DNA of 26,068 bases from CAZESH01 sp964514665 (GCA_964514665.1 CAZESH010000023.1:1-26068); one strand, 5' to 3'. Shown: positions 15,352-23,904, counted from the first letter of the stretch. The notes: generated from the sequence alone by a model not told the origin. Numbers and translations are program-made.

Positions 15352-17160
15352 TTATTTGCTTGCAGCGAATTCTTCGGTCATTTGCAAAAATTCATCGATG
15401 TCAGTAAGCAAAAGATCAATCGCACCCTGCCAGAAATCGGCTTCGCTCAAATTCACGCCGAGATGCTTTCGGGCCAAATCCTCCACCGTCATCGCGCCCG
15501 TATCCCTGAGCAAATCCACATAACGCGCCTCGAACTGCGGGCCCTCCTTGAGCGCAATTGCATATATTCCCGCGCTGAACATAAATCCGAATGTGTATGG
15601 GAAATTGTAGAACGGCGTCTCGGTAATGTAAAAATGCAGCTTGGAGGCCCAAAAATGCGGATGGTATTCGGCAAGCGCAAAATCGAATGCCTGCTTTTGC
15701 GCCTCCTCCATCAGCCGGTTCAATTGTTCGATGCTGACCAAGCCCTTGCGGCGTTCTTCGTAAAAAGACAGCTCAAACAAAAATCTTGCTTGTATATTCA
15801 TGAAGAACGTCACCGTATTCTGCACTTTGTTTTCCAGCAAAGCCAACTTTTGCTCACGGTTCTTGGCAAGCTTGACGGCGGCAGCCGACACGATCATTTC
15901 CGCAAATGTGGAAGCCGTCTCCGCTACGTTCATTGCATAATCTTGAAGCAGCTCCGGCAGATCATTCATCACATGCTGATGATAAGCATGGCCCAATTCA
16001 TGGGCCAATGTCGAAACATTGTCCAACGTACCCCCAAAGGTCATAAAAATACGAGTTTGCTTGCTGACGGGAAATGATGTGCAAAATCCTCCCGGCCTTT
16101 TCCCCGGACGATCCTCCGCTTCTATCCAGCGCTGTTCAAATGCCATTTGCGAAAAATCGGCCATTTGCGGACTGAATTTGCGAAATTGCTCGAGGATAAT
16201 TTGCGCGGCTTCATCATAAGAAATTTTCTCCGCATCGGAACCGATCGGCGCCTCCACATCATGCCAGCTGAGCTGCTGCAAACCGAGCATTTCCGTCTTT
16301 CTTTTCAAATACCGCAAAGGGAGCTCCTTGTTCTGATTAATGACTTCCCACATCTTCTCCAGTGTCTGCTTCGACATGCGGTTGATTTCAAGCGGCTCCT
16401 TCAGTACGGAAGACCAGTTCCTATGCTTATACAGCTGCAATCTGAAGCCGGATAAATGGTTCAATGCGTCGCTGCAAAAATACGCTTGATCGCTCCATGC
16501 CTTCTCCCACTCCGCAAACATCTTCCCGCGTACTTCCCGATCGGGCGAATGCAGAATATTATGAGCCTGACCGACAGAAAGCTTTTGTATTTCTCCTTGC
16601 TGCCCAAAGGGGATTTCCATACGACTGACTGCCGTATTGTACAACTCTCCCCAGCCATGATAGCCGTCAACCGCAAGATCAGCGGCAAGGCTTTCCAGCT
16701 CCGAAGGCATTTTCTCCAATGCCAGACGGCGACGTTCATCGAGAATAAAAGCAAGCCGGCTGTATGCTTCCTGTTCCAACAGCGCTTCCCACAGCGCATC
16801 GGGAATAGAGGTCAACAGCCGCTCAAATAACGTCAGAGCAGAAATAAAGGAAGCTGAAAGCTGCTGCAATTTCCCTGAGAGCAGCACGGCATTCCTGTCA
16901 TTTTGATCCTGGGAGGTCAAACAAGCCGTAAAGGAAACGGCTTCCTTTAGCCGTGCCGAAATACTTTGCAGCCTTTCGATCGGAAGCTGCAATGCAGCGG
17001 AATCGTCCAGACTTTGCGGCGTTTCCATTTGCGCAAGCTGCTGCCTGAATAAGGCTATGTCCTGCTCGATTTCTTCGATAAAAGCGGAGAACGGATTGGA
17101 CTTGCTGCCGTTTTCAAAAATCGTTTCCAAATTCCAGGTTTGATTCAGCGGTAATTTCAC
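15352..17160 (-). CDS. pepF: oligoendopeptidase F family metallopeptidase (M3B)
   Basis: A 602-residue cytoplasmic zinc peptidase that cuts short peptides. The catalytic motif is HELGH with His387, Glu388 and His391 in LAHELGHAYHQH. The third zinc ligand is probably Glu414 in NVAETAS. The long helical N-terminal lid, the GGFC(T)SF segment at about 357-363 and the total length match PepF/M3B enzymes. The start is GTG at 17160 with GAGGTGA about nine bases upstream. The gene is divergent from yycC and convergent with the chemotaxis receptor. It is probably involved in peptide turnover, though some homologues affect sporulation or peptide signalling when overproduced. Confidence 0.92.
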   Translation of the reverse strand: MKLPLNQTWNLETIFENGSKSNPFSAFIEEIEQDIALFRQQLAQMETPQSLDDSAALQLPIERLQSISARLKEAVSFTACLTSQDQNDRNAVLLSGKLQQLSASFISALTLFERLLTSIPDALWEALLEQEAYSRLAFILDERRRLALEKMPSELESLAADLAVDGYHGWGELYNTAVSRMEIPFGQQGEIQKLSVGQAHNILHSPDREVRGKMFAEWEKAWSDQAYFCSDALNHLSGFRLQLYKHRNWSSVLKEPLEINRMSKQTLEKMWEVINQNKELPLRYLKRKTEMLGLQQLSWHDVEAPIGSDAEKISYDEAAQIILEQFRKFSPQMADFSQMAFEQRWIEAEDRPGKRPGGFCTSFPVSKQTRIFMTFGGTLDNVSTLAHELGHAYHQHVMNDLPELLQDYAMNVAETASTFAEMIVSAAAVKLAKNREQKLALLENKVQNTVTFFMNIQARFLFELSFYEERRKGLVSIEQLNRLMEEAQKQAFDFALAEYHPHFWASKLHFYITETPFYNFPYTFGFMFSAGIYAIALKEGPQFEARYVDLLRDTGAMTVEDLARKHLGVNLSEADFWQGAIDLLLTDIDEFLQMTEEFAASK

Positions 17161-17271
17161 TGCGACTTTTCACCTCACTAAAATGGCTTAATCAACATTA
17201 ATATTAAACCATAAAAAAAACAAAAAAAGAAATAAAATCCACCCAAAATATTCCTAAAATAAACAAAATGT

Positions 17272-17300
17272 TTGAATAATCCCATTAGGAGGTGTATAAA
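17272..17300 (+). promoter_or_regulatory. sigma-A promoter of yycC
   Basis: TTGAAT (17272-17277) and TATAAA (17295-17300) are separated by 17 nt, with four and five of six consensus bases. Transcription would start near 17307, about 23 nt before the yycC ATG. The A-rich tract at 17212-17270 upstream may act as an UP-like element. Confidence 0.55.
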
Positions 17301-17329
17301 TAAAACTAGATGAATAAGGAGGCAGATCG

Positions 17330-17476
17330 ATGAACCGTCCTTTGCAAATTTCCGCCGAAACGGCAAAAAAGCTGGCTGAAGCCTTGAAAGTTCCTATTGA
17401 ACATGTGATGCATATGCCTCAGCACATTCTGCTTCAAAAATTAGCAGAAATGGCCAAAGAAGATAACGAGCAGTAA
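17330..17476 (+). CDS. yycC: YycC family small protein
   Basis: A 48-residue protein starting MNRPLQISAETAKKLAEALK and continuing VPIEHVMHMPQHILLQKLAE to the basic/acidic end MAKEDNEQ. This matches from memory the small conserved YycC protein of Bacillus in length and in the motif (L)EHxMHMPxHILLQK. The ATG at 17330 has AAGGAGG eight bases upstream, and a sigma-A promoter precedes it. It lies 29 bp upstream of the diguanylate cyclase gene and is probably co-transcribed. The function is unknown. It looks like a short helical DNA- or protein-binding module, but nothing more can be said. Confidence 0.85.
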   Translation: MNRPLQISAETAKKLAEALKVPIEHVMHMPQHILLQKLAEMAKEDNEQ

Positions 17477-17505
17477 AGGCTTTTCGCTGCGGGTGAGGGT
17501 GTATA

Positions 17506-18621
17506 ATGGTTGATTTGCTGTTTGTCGTCACCAATGCCTCCGCGCTGGTGACCATGAATGTGTTTGCTTTAAAAATACGCAACATCCTTTTTGTACAAGC
17601 CCACGAGAAAATCATCGCGCCGATCCTCTCGGGTTTGGCTTCCACCATCATGTTGCTGCTGCCTGTATCGCATTATTACATTACAGGTGATTTAAGGTCG
17701 CTGCCTATCTTCATGGCCGGCTTGAGATTCGGATGGCAGTCCGCTCTCTTGGCGTCTCTTTTTCCCGCATTGTTCTCCTTGTCCTTGAAGCCGGACGATG
17801 TGATCAACGGAATTCTGCTGCAGCTTGTTTTGCCTGCTGTCGTCAGTTCGCTTCACCACCGCCGCAGTGTCCGCAGCGGATACGAGACGCTGATGTGGAA
17901 AGATGGACTGCGATCCGTAACGATCGTATTCGCCCTCTATCTTTTGTTTGGCTATTCATTCGTTCATGCGAACTTTTCCTCATGGCTATGGCAAACCTCC
18001 ATTCTTTTCCTCGTCTCTCTTGCCTCTTTGCTGCTGTTGGTTTACATGTATAATGATGACTGCCGAAACTGGTTGATGCAGCGGCGTTTGGAGCTAATGG
18101 CAAATCAGGACGTTTTAACCGGCCTGCCCAATCTTCGCAACTTGCTTGAAGTGAGCGAAAATAACACCTTCCGCAAACCGATTTCGGTTTTCATGATTGA
18201 TATTGACCATTTCAAAAATTTCAATGACCGGGTGGGACATCTTGAAGGGGACAACCTGTTAAAGAAGGTTGCCTTGATCATGAAGCATGCGATCGGAGAA
18301 ACGGATTACATAGCCAGATACGGCGGGGAGGAATTCGTCCTGCTTTCACAAAAAACCGGGGAGCAGGAATTGGAGGATCTGGCCATGCGCATTTGCACGG
18401 CTGTCGCCAAATTTCCATTCAAGAACCGCGAAGTGCAGCCTTTTAAACATATATCGGTATCCATCGGCATTACCATCTCGGCTTCAAGCCAAACAAACAT
18501 CATCGATTTAATGGCCGAGGCGGATGCCGCCTTGTATGAGGTGAAGAAAAACGGCAGAAACGGTTACCTGTTTTACCGCCCGCAATTCCTCCGGAAAGAG
18601 CAAAAAGAAAACAACGCTTAG
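17506..18621 (+). CDS. membrane-bound diguanylate cyclase (GGDEF protein) with degenerate I-site
   Basis: A 371-residue protein with five to six N-terminal membrane helices (about residues 3-190), resembling the 5TM-LYT-type input region, followed by a GGDEF domain (about 200-355). The start of that domain is the usual QDVLTGLPNLR, the metal-binding region is FMIDIDHFKNFND, and the active-site signature is GGEEF at 273-277, so it should make c-di-GMP from two GTP. The inhibitory I-site RxxD would fall five residues before it. Here it reads GETD (264-267), lacking the arginine, so product inhibition is probably lost. The ATG at 17506 is preceded by GGTGAGGGTG. It likely shares a transcript with yycC. 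Confidence 0.9.
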   Translation: MVDLLFVVTNASALVTMNVFALKIRNILFVQAHEKIIAPILSGLASTIMLLLPVSHYYITGDLRSLPIFMAGLRFGWQSALLASLFPALFSLSLKPDDVINGILLQLVLPAVVSSLHHRRSVRSGYETLMWKDGLRSVTIVFALYLLFGYSFVHANFSSWLWQTSILFLVSLASLLLLVYMYNDDCRNWLMQRRLELMANQDVLTGLPNLRNLLEVSENNTFRKPISVFMIDIDHFKNFNDRVGHLEGDNLLKKVALIMKHAIGETDYIARYGGEEFVLLSQKTGEQELEDLAMRICTAVAKFPFKNREVQPFKHISVSIGITISASSQTNIIDLMAEADAALYEVKKNGRNGYLFYRPQFLRKEQKENNA

Positions 18622-18657
18622 TCGCCCCTTTGGGGGCTTGCTTCAGGTTGTCGACTA
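18619..18657. terminator. possible bidirectional hairpin between convergent genes
   Basis: TAGTCG (18619-18624) is complementary to CGACTA (18652-18657), and GCCCC/GGGGC (18624-18637) forms a tight inner stem with a TTTG loop. It lies between the diguanylate cyclase stop and the DUF2225 gene stop. There is no clear T-run, so the terminator role is uncertain. Confidence 0.35.
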
Positions 18658-18660
18658 CGC

Positions 18661-19368
18661 CTATTTTTTCAGCTCTTTCATCTCGTCCGGAAGCTCCAGC
18701 CTTGCGGCGAGCATATCTTCGCGCGTAGCCCCCCACTGCTCCCGTGAAGCCCGGATCATGGATGCATCACTGATCCGTTTGTCCTCGATGACACGGGAAA
18801 ACCAACGTACCGCTTCATGATAATTCCCGATCCTGCGGTTTAATTCGCCTATCACATACATTAACCTCGCATTGTTCAGATCGATGCCTTCCAGCTCAAA
18901 AACTTTCACATAAGCTTCCAATGCAAAGCCCAGAAATTTCTTTTCCAGCTGCTTCATACCTTGGCTCCGGTAAATCCAAGCGATATGATGCAGCAGACCG
19001 GCCACAATCCTGTCCTTTTCTCCTGTAATCTGCGCACACAGCAAAGCCAGCTTGAATGCCATTAAAGCCTGCTCCCGGCTGCGCTCCCCTCCGAAGTCCT
19101 TGAACTTCCAGTTTGCGCTGACGCGTTCGTCGATGCGGGCATGATCTTGCGGGGTCAAAACGACAGTGAAGTTCTCCGTGCTTGCAAATCCACAGTGAGG
19201 GCAAACCCGAGCCACATAATAATCCGGATTGATCCCCTTATATTCCTTATAAAAGTCCGTATCCTGTTCGATCGGCTTTTTAAAGCTGGGACGCACCTTT
19301 GAAGTAGAGAAGGCTTTCTTGCAGTGACTGCACTCTACATTGACAGCGTACAAGGGATCCATACGCAT
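18661..19368 (-). CDS. DUF2225 family protein (zinc ribbon plus TPR-like helices)
   Basis: A 235-residue cytoplasmic protein. The N-terminal part carries a split zinc ribbon: Cys13 and Cys16 in ECSHCKK, and Cys56 and Cys59 in VCPHCGF. The rest is helical with TPR-like repeats (about residues 110-215, with KFLGFALEAYVKVFELEGID and YHEAVRWFSRVIEDK). This matches DUF2225, a family common in Bacillales and clostridia with no established function. Two starts are possible: ATG 19368, four bases after GGAGG, and ATG 19362, ten bases after it. The second gives MDPLYAVNVECSHC, the more usual family start. A TATAAT box lies upstream at 19407-19402 on the minus strand. Confidence 0.88.
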   Translation of the reverse strand: MRMDPLYAVNVECSHCKKAFSTSKVRPSFKKPIEQDTDFYKEYKGINPDYYVARVCPHCGFASTENFTVVLTPQDHARIDERVSANWKFKDFGGERSREQALMAFKLALLCAQITGEKDRIVAGLLHHIAWIYRSQGMKQLEKKFLGFALEAYVKVFELEGIDLNNARLMYVIGELNRRIGNYHEAVRWFSRVIEDKRISDASMIRASREQWGATREDMLAARLELPDEMKELKK

Positions 19369-19486
19369 TCGACCTCCAACCCATTATGAATCATTGGCGC
19401 TATTATATCATTTTTCCTGATCCAAAGTACACAGATCTTAACGGCTCCCGCTCCATAGATAGGTCGTTTGAACCATGCGCCTCAAG

Positions 19487-19515
19487 TCATGTCTTGTCCA
19501 TAAGCTTCATAAAAT
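19487..19515 (+). promoter_or_regulatory. sigma-E-like promoter of ylbJ
   Basis: TCATGTC (19487-19493) matches five of seven bases of the sigma-E -35 KMATATT. After 14 nt, CATAAAAT (19508-19515) matches seven of eight of CATACAMT. ylbJ is a mother-cell sporulation gene in Bacillus, which fits. The start would be near 19522, about 30 nt before the gene. Confidence 0.55.
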
Positions 19516-19552
19516 GAGAAAAGAAGGCGGACAGGTGGAGGTATGAAATGAA

Positions 19553-20785
19553 ATGATTCGTCAGGAAACGAAAGTCGTATGGGTCGGTTTATTTGCTCTC
19601 GTTCTCACTTCCCTTCTGTTTTTTTATCCGGATACGGCCGTAAGCGCGGCGGAAAGCGGAATCGGCATCTGGTGGGACATTCTCTTTCCTGCGCTGTTTC
19701 CCTTCTTTGTCATTTCCGAGCTTCTGCTCGGTTTCGGCATCGTGCATTTTTTCGGAACGCTGTTCGATCCTCTGATGCGTCCTTTATTTCGCGTTCCGGG
19801 CATTGGCGGATTTGTGATGGCAATGGGCTTTGCTTCCGGCTATCCGGTAGCCGCCAGACTGACCTCGCAGCTAAAAGAGCAGCAGTTGATAAATCGCGTG
19901 GAAGCAGAAAGACTGGTTTCCTTCACCTCTACGGCAGATCCGGTTTTTTTGATCGGAGCGGTAGCCGTAGGTTTTTTTAACGAGCCGGGATTGGCCGTTA
20001 TTTTCGCGTTGGCCCATTATGGAGGTGCGGTCATTCTCGGTTTGCTCATGCGCTTTTACGGCCCGAAGGAATATACCAAAGAGGAACCGCGGCACAAAAA
20101 CATCGGCGGAAGCCTTATAATCCATGCGGTCAAGGAAATGCACAAAGCCCGATTAAAGGACGGCAGAACGCTGGGACTGATTCTTCAGGACGCCGTCAGC
20201 TCCTCCATCAAACTGATTATCGTCGTCGGCGGTCTCGTCGTGTTTTTTTCCGTTATTTTGCAAGTGCTGTCCCAAGCGCATCTGATGGATTTTCTAGTCA
20301 AATCCGTTCAAACCGTGTTTAACCTTCTCCATATTCCGGGCGCTCTGACCAAAGCGACGATCAACGGAATTTTCGAGGTCACGCTGGGCGCCAAGGCAGC
20401 CGGTCAAGCCGGCGGGGACATCGATTTATTGTATAAAACTGCGGTTGCGGCTTTCATCTTATCCTGGAGCGGCCTGTCCGTACACGCGCAAATCGTCAGT
20501 CTGCTGACCCATACCGATTTGCGCTATCGTCCTTTCCTTGCCGCCCGCGTCCTGCATGGACTGCTTTCGGCGGTACTGGTGTTTCTCCTCTGGCCTTATT
20601 TTCATTCTCCGAAGCTGCAGGTTTTTGAATCGTTGTCGGTGAATGCGGCAGCCGGTTTTTCCAGCCCCTTGGGACGAATGCTGCACTTTTTTTCCTCTTC
20701 GGTTGTGATGATGGCCGTATTGCTGTTTGCGCTCCTATGTCTCGCCATGCTGGCATTGTGGATCGAAAAATCGACCAGCCGCTAG
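19553..20785 (+). CDS. ylbJ: sporulation integral membrane protein YlbJ
   Basis: A 410-residue membrane protein with about eight to ten helices. Two gate-like halves show the nucleoside-transporter/SpoVV architecture: PALFPFFVISELLLGFG at about 45-61 with GFASGYPVAARL near 92-103, and FILSWSGLSVHAQIVSL in the second half. In Bacillus YlbJ (SpoVV) is made in the mother cell and is proposed to help move dipicolinic acid to the forespore. The ATG at 19553 lies ten bases after GGAGGT. Two three-codon reading frames (ATG AAA TGA) overlap just before it. A sigma-E-like promoter is seen. The gene lies 102 bp before nadK. Confidence 0.92.
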   Translation: MIRQETKVVWVGLFALVLTSLLFFYPDTAVSAAESGIGIWWDILFPALFPFFVISELLLGFGIVHFFGTLFDPLMRPLFRVPGIGGFVMAMGFASGYPVAARLTSQLKEQQLINRVEAERLVSFTSTADPVFLIGAVAVGFFNEPGLAVIFALAHYGGAVILGLLMRFYGPKEYTKEEPRHKNIGGSLIIHAVKEMHKARLKDGRTLGLILQDAVSSSIKLIIVVGGLVVFFSVILQVLSQAHLMDFLVKSVQTVFNLLHIPGALTKATINGIFEVTLGAKAAGQAGGDIDLLYKTAVAAFILSWSGLSVHAQIVSLLTHTDLRYRPFLAARVLHGLLSAVLVFLLWPYFHSPKLQVFESLSVNAAAGFSSPLGRMLHFFSSSVVMMAVLLFALLCLAMLALWIEKSTSR

Positions 20786-20791
20786 ATCAGG

Positions 20792-20820
20792 TTGTTTTAT
20801 TCGCACGATTTGATTATGAT
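20792..20820 (+). promoter_or_regulatory. possible sigma-A promoter of nadK
   Basis: TTGTTT (20792-20797) and TATGAT (20815-20820) are separated by 17 nt. The -10 is good and the -35 weak. It would give nadK its own start in the gap after ylbJ. Confidence 0.4.
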
Positions 20821-20887
20821 TTAAGAAGAAATCAGCTGCATCCGAGAAAACACTTAGGCGTTCCATGATTTGTAAGGAGGTCCATGA

Positions 20888-21694
20888 TTGAACTATTACG
20901 TGATTTGCAGAGACGATGAATTGTCCCGCAAGCTGGCTTCCGTGTTCCGGCAGCTGGCAGAAAATTACAAGATGAAAGAGAGCAAGCAGGCACCCGATGT
21001 CGTATTGTCCATTGGCGGCGATGGCACCTTGCTGCATGCTTTTCACATGTTTGCCGATCGTTTGGACAGCTTGTCGTTTGTCGGTTTGCATACCGGGCAC
21101 CTTGGTTTTTTTGCCGATTGGCATGCCGATGAAATCGAAGAACTGGCCCGATTGATGGCGCAGCATAAGCACGAGGAGAATCATTTTGTCACTTACCCTG
21201 TCGTGGAGGTGGAGCTGGAAAGCGATGCGGGCAAGCAAACGCGGCTGGCCCTCAATGAATTTACATTAAAGGGAGTAGACGCTACATTAGTTGCCCAAAT
21301 CAACATCAATGACGACCTGTTTGAGATGTTTCGCGGTGACGGCATCTGCATCTCCACACCTTCCGGTAGCACGGCTTACAACAAAAGCCTTGGAGGCGCC
21401 ATTATCCATCCTTCCCTGGAATCGATGCAAATTGCCGAAATCGCCTCGATCAACAATCGTCTGTTCCGCACGCTCGGTTCGCCTGTGATTTTGCCGAGGC
21501 ATCACCACTGCGACATTTATCCGAAGCCGGGACAGAACATTCAATTTTTCGTCGATCACCTGAAAATCGAAATGGAAAATATCCGCTCCATCCGCTGCCG
21601 GGTTTCCGACAAAAAAGTACGTTTTGCCCGCTACCGTCCCTTTCCGTTCTGGCGAAGAGTCAAGGAAGCCTTCATCAGCAATGAAGAACATTAA
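20888..21694 (+). CDS. nadK: NAD kinase
   Basis: A 268-residue ATP-dependent kinase that makes NADP from NAD in the cytoplasm. The catalytic GGDG loop is at 43-46 with Asp45 (SIGGDGTLLHAF). Asn123-Glu124 in ALNEFT bind the nicotinamide ribose region, and the conserved TPSGSTAYNKSLGG stands at 157-170. The C-terminus KVRFARYRPFPFWRRVKEAF closely resembles Bacillus PpnKA/NadF. The start is TTG at 20888, eight bases after AAGGAGG. An out-of-frame ATG at 20884 gives only 11 codons. It is convergent with yutD and separated from it by a strong hairpin. Confidence 0.95.
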   Translation: MNYYVICRDDELSRKLASVFRQLAENYKMKESKQAPDVVLSIGGDGTLLHAFHMFADRLDSLSFVGLHTGHLGFFADWHADEIEELARLMAQHKHEENHFVTYPVVEVELESDAGKQTRLALNEFTLKGVDATLVAQININDDLFEMFRGDGICISTPSGSTAYNKSLGGAIIHPSLESMQIAEIASINNRLFRTLGSPVILPRHHHCDIYPKPGQNIQFFVDHLKIEMENIRSIRCRVSDKKVRFARYRPFPFWRRVKEAFISNEEH

Positions 21695-21707
21695 AAAAGG
21701 CAAAACC

Positions 21708-21734
21708 AAAAAAGGGTGGAGAACGGCTCCACCC
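21708..21734 (-). terminator. terminator of lipA-yutD (possibly bidirectional)
   Basis: GGGTGGAG (21714-21721) pairs with CTCCACCC (21727-21734) around AACGG. On the minus strand the stem is followed by TTTTTT (21713-21708) and further T. On the plus strand only GTTAAAATT follows, so it is mainly a terminator for yutD. Confidence 0.85.
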
Positions 21735-21757
21735 GTTAAAATTGCTGAGATTTGCTG

Positions 21758-22084
21758 CTATTCACTTTCGCTTTTTTCCTCGTTCATTCGATCTTCCTGT
21801 TCAAATTTGTTGGGTTTGACTTTCTCCAAGATGAAATAGGCGCAGCCAAAGTTGCAGTATTCATTCAAATAATCGTGCAGGCTGCTGATACTGCTGTCCT
21901 TATTGGCCTTTGAATGATTATCTTTGAAAAATCCTTTTAGCCGAAGCTGGCTGTAACCCCAGTCTCCCACGATATAATCGTACCGATCAAGCACCTCGCT
22001 GTACCTGGCTTTAAATGCTTCAATATTCCAAGCGTTCTTATGCTCCTCGACAAGCTCATAGGTTTTGTCCATAACTCGAACCAA
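21758..22084 (-). CDS. yutD: YutD family protein
   Basis: A 108-residue protein with the conserved core KTYELVEEHKNAWNIEAFKA and RYDYIVGDWGYSQLRLKGFF, as in Bacillus YutD (DUF1027), ending in a charged tail EDRMNEEKSESE. The function is unknown. Near its centre the segment YLNEYCNFGCAYFILEK contains two cysteines. I chose the TTG at 22084 because GGGGGGGAG lies seven bases upstream and the start then lines up with family members. It follows lipA by 36 bp on the same strand. yutD and a lipoyl synthase gene are also near each other in Bacillus. Confidence 0.88.
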   Translation of the reverse strand: MVRVMDKTYELVEEHKNAWNIEAFKARYSEVLDRYDYIVGDWGYSQLRLKGFFKDNHSKANKDSSISSLHDYLNEYCNFGCAYFILEKVKPNKFEQEDRMNEEKSESE

Positions 22085-22120
22085 TCTCGTTCTCCCCCCC
22101 TAATCAACTTCCCGATCGAA

Positions 22121-23005
22121 TTAACGTTTGCGGCCGACTGACGCAGCGTCAAGCTGTTCCCTGGCATGATAGGAGCTGCGCACCAGCGGACCGGACTCAA
22201 CATGTTTGAAGCCTCTCGCCAGTCCTTCCGCTTTCAGCTGATCAAACTGCTCGGGCGTATAATACTTTCTTATTGTAAGATGTTTTTTCGTCGGTTGTAA
22301 ATACTGCCCGATCGTCAATATATCCACCTCTGCTTTCCGCAGATCATCCATGGCAGCGAGTATTTCTTCCCATTGTTCTCCCAAGCCGACCATGATGCTT
22401 GATTTGGTGGGAATAACCGGATTGAGCACCTTCGATCTTCCCAGCAGTTCTAAAGAACGATCGTATTTGGCCTTGGAACGCACTTTGTCGGAGAGCCGCC
22501 GCACCGTTTCGATATTATGGTTTAAAATATCCGGCTTAGCCTCCAGCACCGTCTGCAAAGACTCATGAGATCCCTGAAAATCCGGTATCAGCACTTCCAC
22601 CGCGCAAAACGGCAGTTTGCTGCGGATGGCCCGAATCGTATCGGCAAAAACAGATGCGCCTCCGTCCAGCAGGTCGTCCCTTGCTACCGAGGTAACCACC
22701 ACGTGATGCAGCCCCATCTGCTGGGCCGCATCGGCCACTCTCGCCGGCTCTTGAAGATCCAGTTCGCTTGGCATTCCGCTGTTGACGGCGCAAAACCTGC
22801 AAGCTCTTGTACAAATATCGCCCAGGATCATAAATGTTGCCGTGCGATTGGCCCAACATTCGTGGATATTGGGGCATTTGGCTTCCTCACATACGGTATG
22901 AAGCGTTTTTGAACGCATGATTTGCTTCAGTTCTTTGAAATTTTCGCCCTTGGTCAGCTTTATTTTCAGCCATTCAGGTTTTCTCTCCGCTTGCTCTGCA
23001 GGCAC
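22121..23005 (-). CDS. lipA: lipoyl synthase
   Basis: A 294-residue radical SAM enzyme that inserts two sulfurs into octanoyl-protein to make the lipoyl cofactor. It carries both clusters: the sacrificial auxiliary cluster as CEEAKCPNIHEC (Cys39, Cys44, Cys50) and the radical SAM motif CTRACRFC (Cys65, Cys69, Cys72). The C-terminal GPLVRSSYHA contains the serine that ligates the auxiliary cluster in this family. I chose GTG at 23005 because AAAGGAGAG lies eight bases upstream. The longer reading from ATG 23026 adds MRKGERL and has no ribosome binding site. A TATAAT box on the minus strand at 23052-23047 probably drives lipA-yutD. Confidence 0.94.
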   Translation of the reverse strand: MPAEQAERKPEWLKIKLTKGENFKELKQIMRSKTLHTVCEEAKCPNIHECWANRTATFMILGDICTRACRFCAVNSGMPSELDLQEPARVADAAQQMGLHHVVVTSVARDDLLDGGASVFADTIRAIRSKLPFCAVEVLIPDFQGSHESLQTVLEAKPDILNHNIETVRRLSDKVRSKAKYDRSLELLGRSKVLNPVIPTKSSIMVGLGEQWEEILAAMDDLRKAEVDILTIGQYLQPTKKHLTIRKYYTPEQFDQLKAEGLARGFKHVESGPLVRSSYHAREQLDAASVGRKR

Positions 23006-23090
23006 CAGCCTCTCTCCTTTCCGCATTGTGTCCGATTTTATAAAGTATTATATCATGAATCAGCGGACATTCCACTTTTCGCATCGTTTC

Positions 23091-23099
23091 TGCTATGAT
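23091..23099 (+). promoter_or_regulatory. extended -10 promoter of larB
   Basis: TGCTATGAT is an extended -10 box (TATGAT at 23094-23099), about 41 bp upstream of larB. No good -35 is visible. It is back to back with the lipA promoter box at 23047-23052. Confidence 0.45.
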
Positions 23100-23139
23100 G
23101 ATATAGAAAAAACCATTACAAAGAAGGTGAGCCCTTTAG

Positions 23140-23904
23140 ATGGATCTAGATCAAATACTCAAGCAGCTGCAATCCGGCGATCTCGATATCGATGAGGCCA
23201 AGCGCCGGCTGCAGGAGCGCTTCTCTCAACCTGTCGAGGACTTGGGTTTCGCCCAGCTTGACATCGAACGGGAAAAGCGCACAGGATTTCCGGAAGTGAT
23301 CTACGGATCCTCCAAAACCCCCGAGCAAATCATCGCCATTTTCAAAAAATTGATGCAGCATATCGATAAGGTGATCGCCACCCGGATTGATCGCTCAAAG
23401 GCTGAAGCCATACTGCCTGCCATACCTGAAGCGACCTACCACGAAATAGCCGGACTGGTCACCTGGTTCAAAAAACCGATCGTCAAGGTCAACCAAGGCT
23501 ATGTAGCGGTAGTCTGTGCCGGAACATCGGACTTGCCCGTTGCCGAAGAAGCGGCCATTATCTGTGAAGCGATGGGCAATCATGTTGAACGCGTATATGA
23601 TGTGGGGGTTGCCGGCATTCATCGTTTATTCAAAAAGCTTCCCCTGATCAAGGGGGCCAATGCGATCGTGGTGGTGGCGGGAATGGAAGGCGCGCTGGCG
23701 AGCGTGGTAGGCGGCCTGGTTTCCAAGCCGGTCGTCGCCGTTCCGACAAGTGTCGGTTACGGAGCGCATTTTCAGGGGATGTCGGCCCTGCTTTCCATGC
23801 TGAACGCCTGCGCACCGGGCATTTCCGTTGTCAATATCGACAACGGATTCGGCGGAGGCTATTATGCGGGACTGATCAATAAAATGAAATCGGAACGATT
23901 GTAG
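23140..23904 (+). CDS. larB: nickel-pincer cofactor biosynthesis protein LarB
   Basis: A 254-residue protein with a small helical N-terminus and a C-terminal AIR-carboxylase (PurE)-like domain from about residue 119. In Lactiplantibacillus plantarum LarB carboxylates nicotinic acid adenine dinucleotide and hydrolyses it, giving the dicarboxylated pyridinium precursor of the nickel-pincer nucleotide used by lactate racemase. Motifs are CAGTSDLPVAEEAA at 126-139, GMEGALASVVGGL at 181-193, VPTSVGYG at 201-208 and IDNGFGGGYYA at 233-243. Cys224 in LNACAPG is probably the catalytic cysteine. The ATG at 23140 has GAAGGTGAG upstream. It is followed after 54 bp by larC1. larA and larE are not in the window. 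Confidence 0.92.
   Translation: MDLDQILKQLQSGDLDIDEAKRRLQERFSQPVEDLGFAQLDIEREKRTGFPEVIYGSSKTPEQIIAIFKKLMQHIDKVIATRIDRSKAEAILPAIPEATYHEIAGLVTWFKKPIVKVNQGYVAVVCAGTSDLPVAEEAAIICEAMGNHVERVYDVGVAGIHRLFKKLPLIKGANAIVVVAGMEGALASVVGGLVSKPVVAVPTSVGYGAHFQGMSALLSMLNACAPGISVVNIDNGFGGGYYAGLINKMKSERL

Noticed and set aside
23006..23026. ATG at 23026 as lipA start
   Set aside because: It has no ribosome binding site, whereas the GTG at 23005 has AAAGGAGAG at good spacing. It remains possible.
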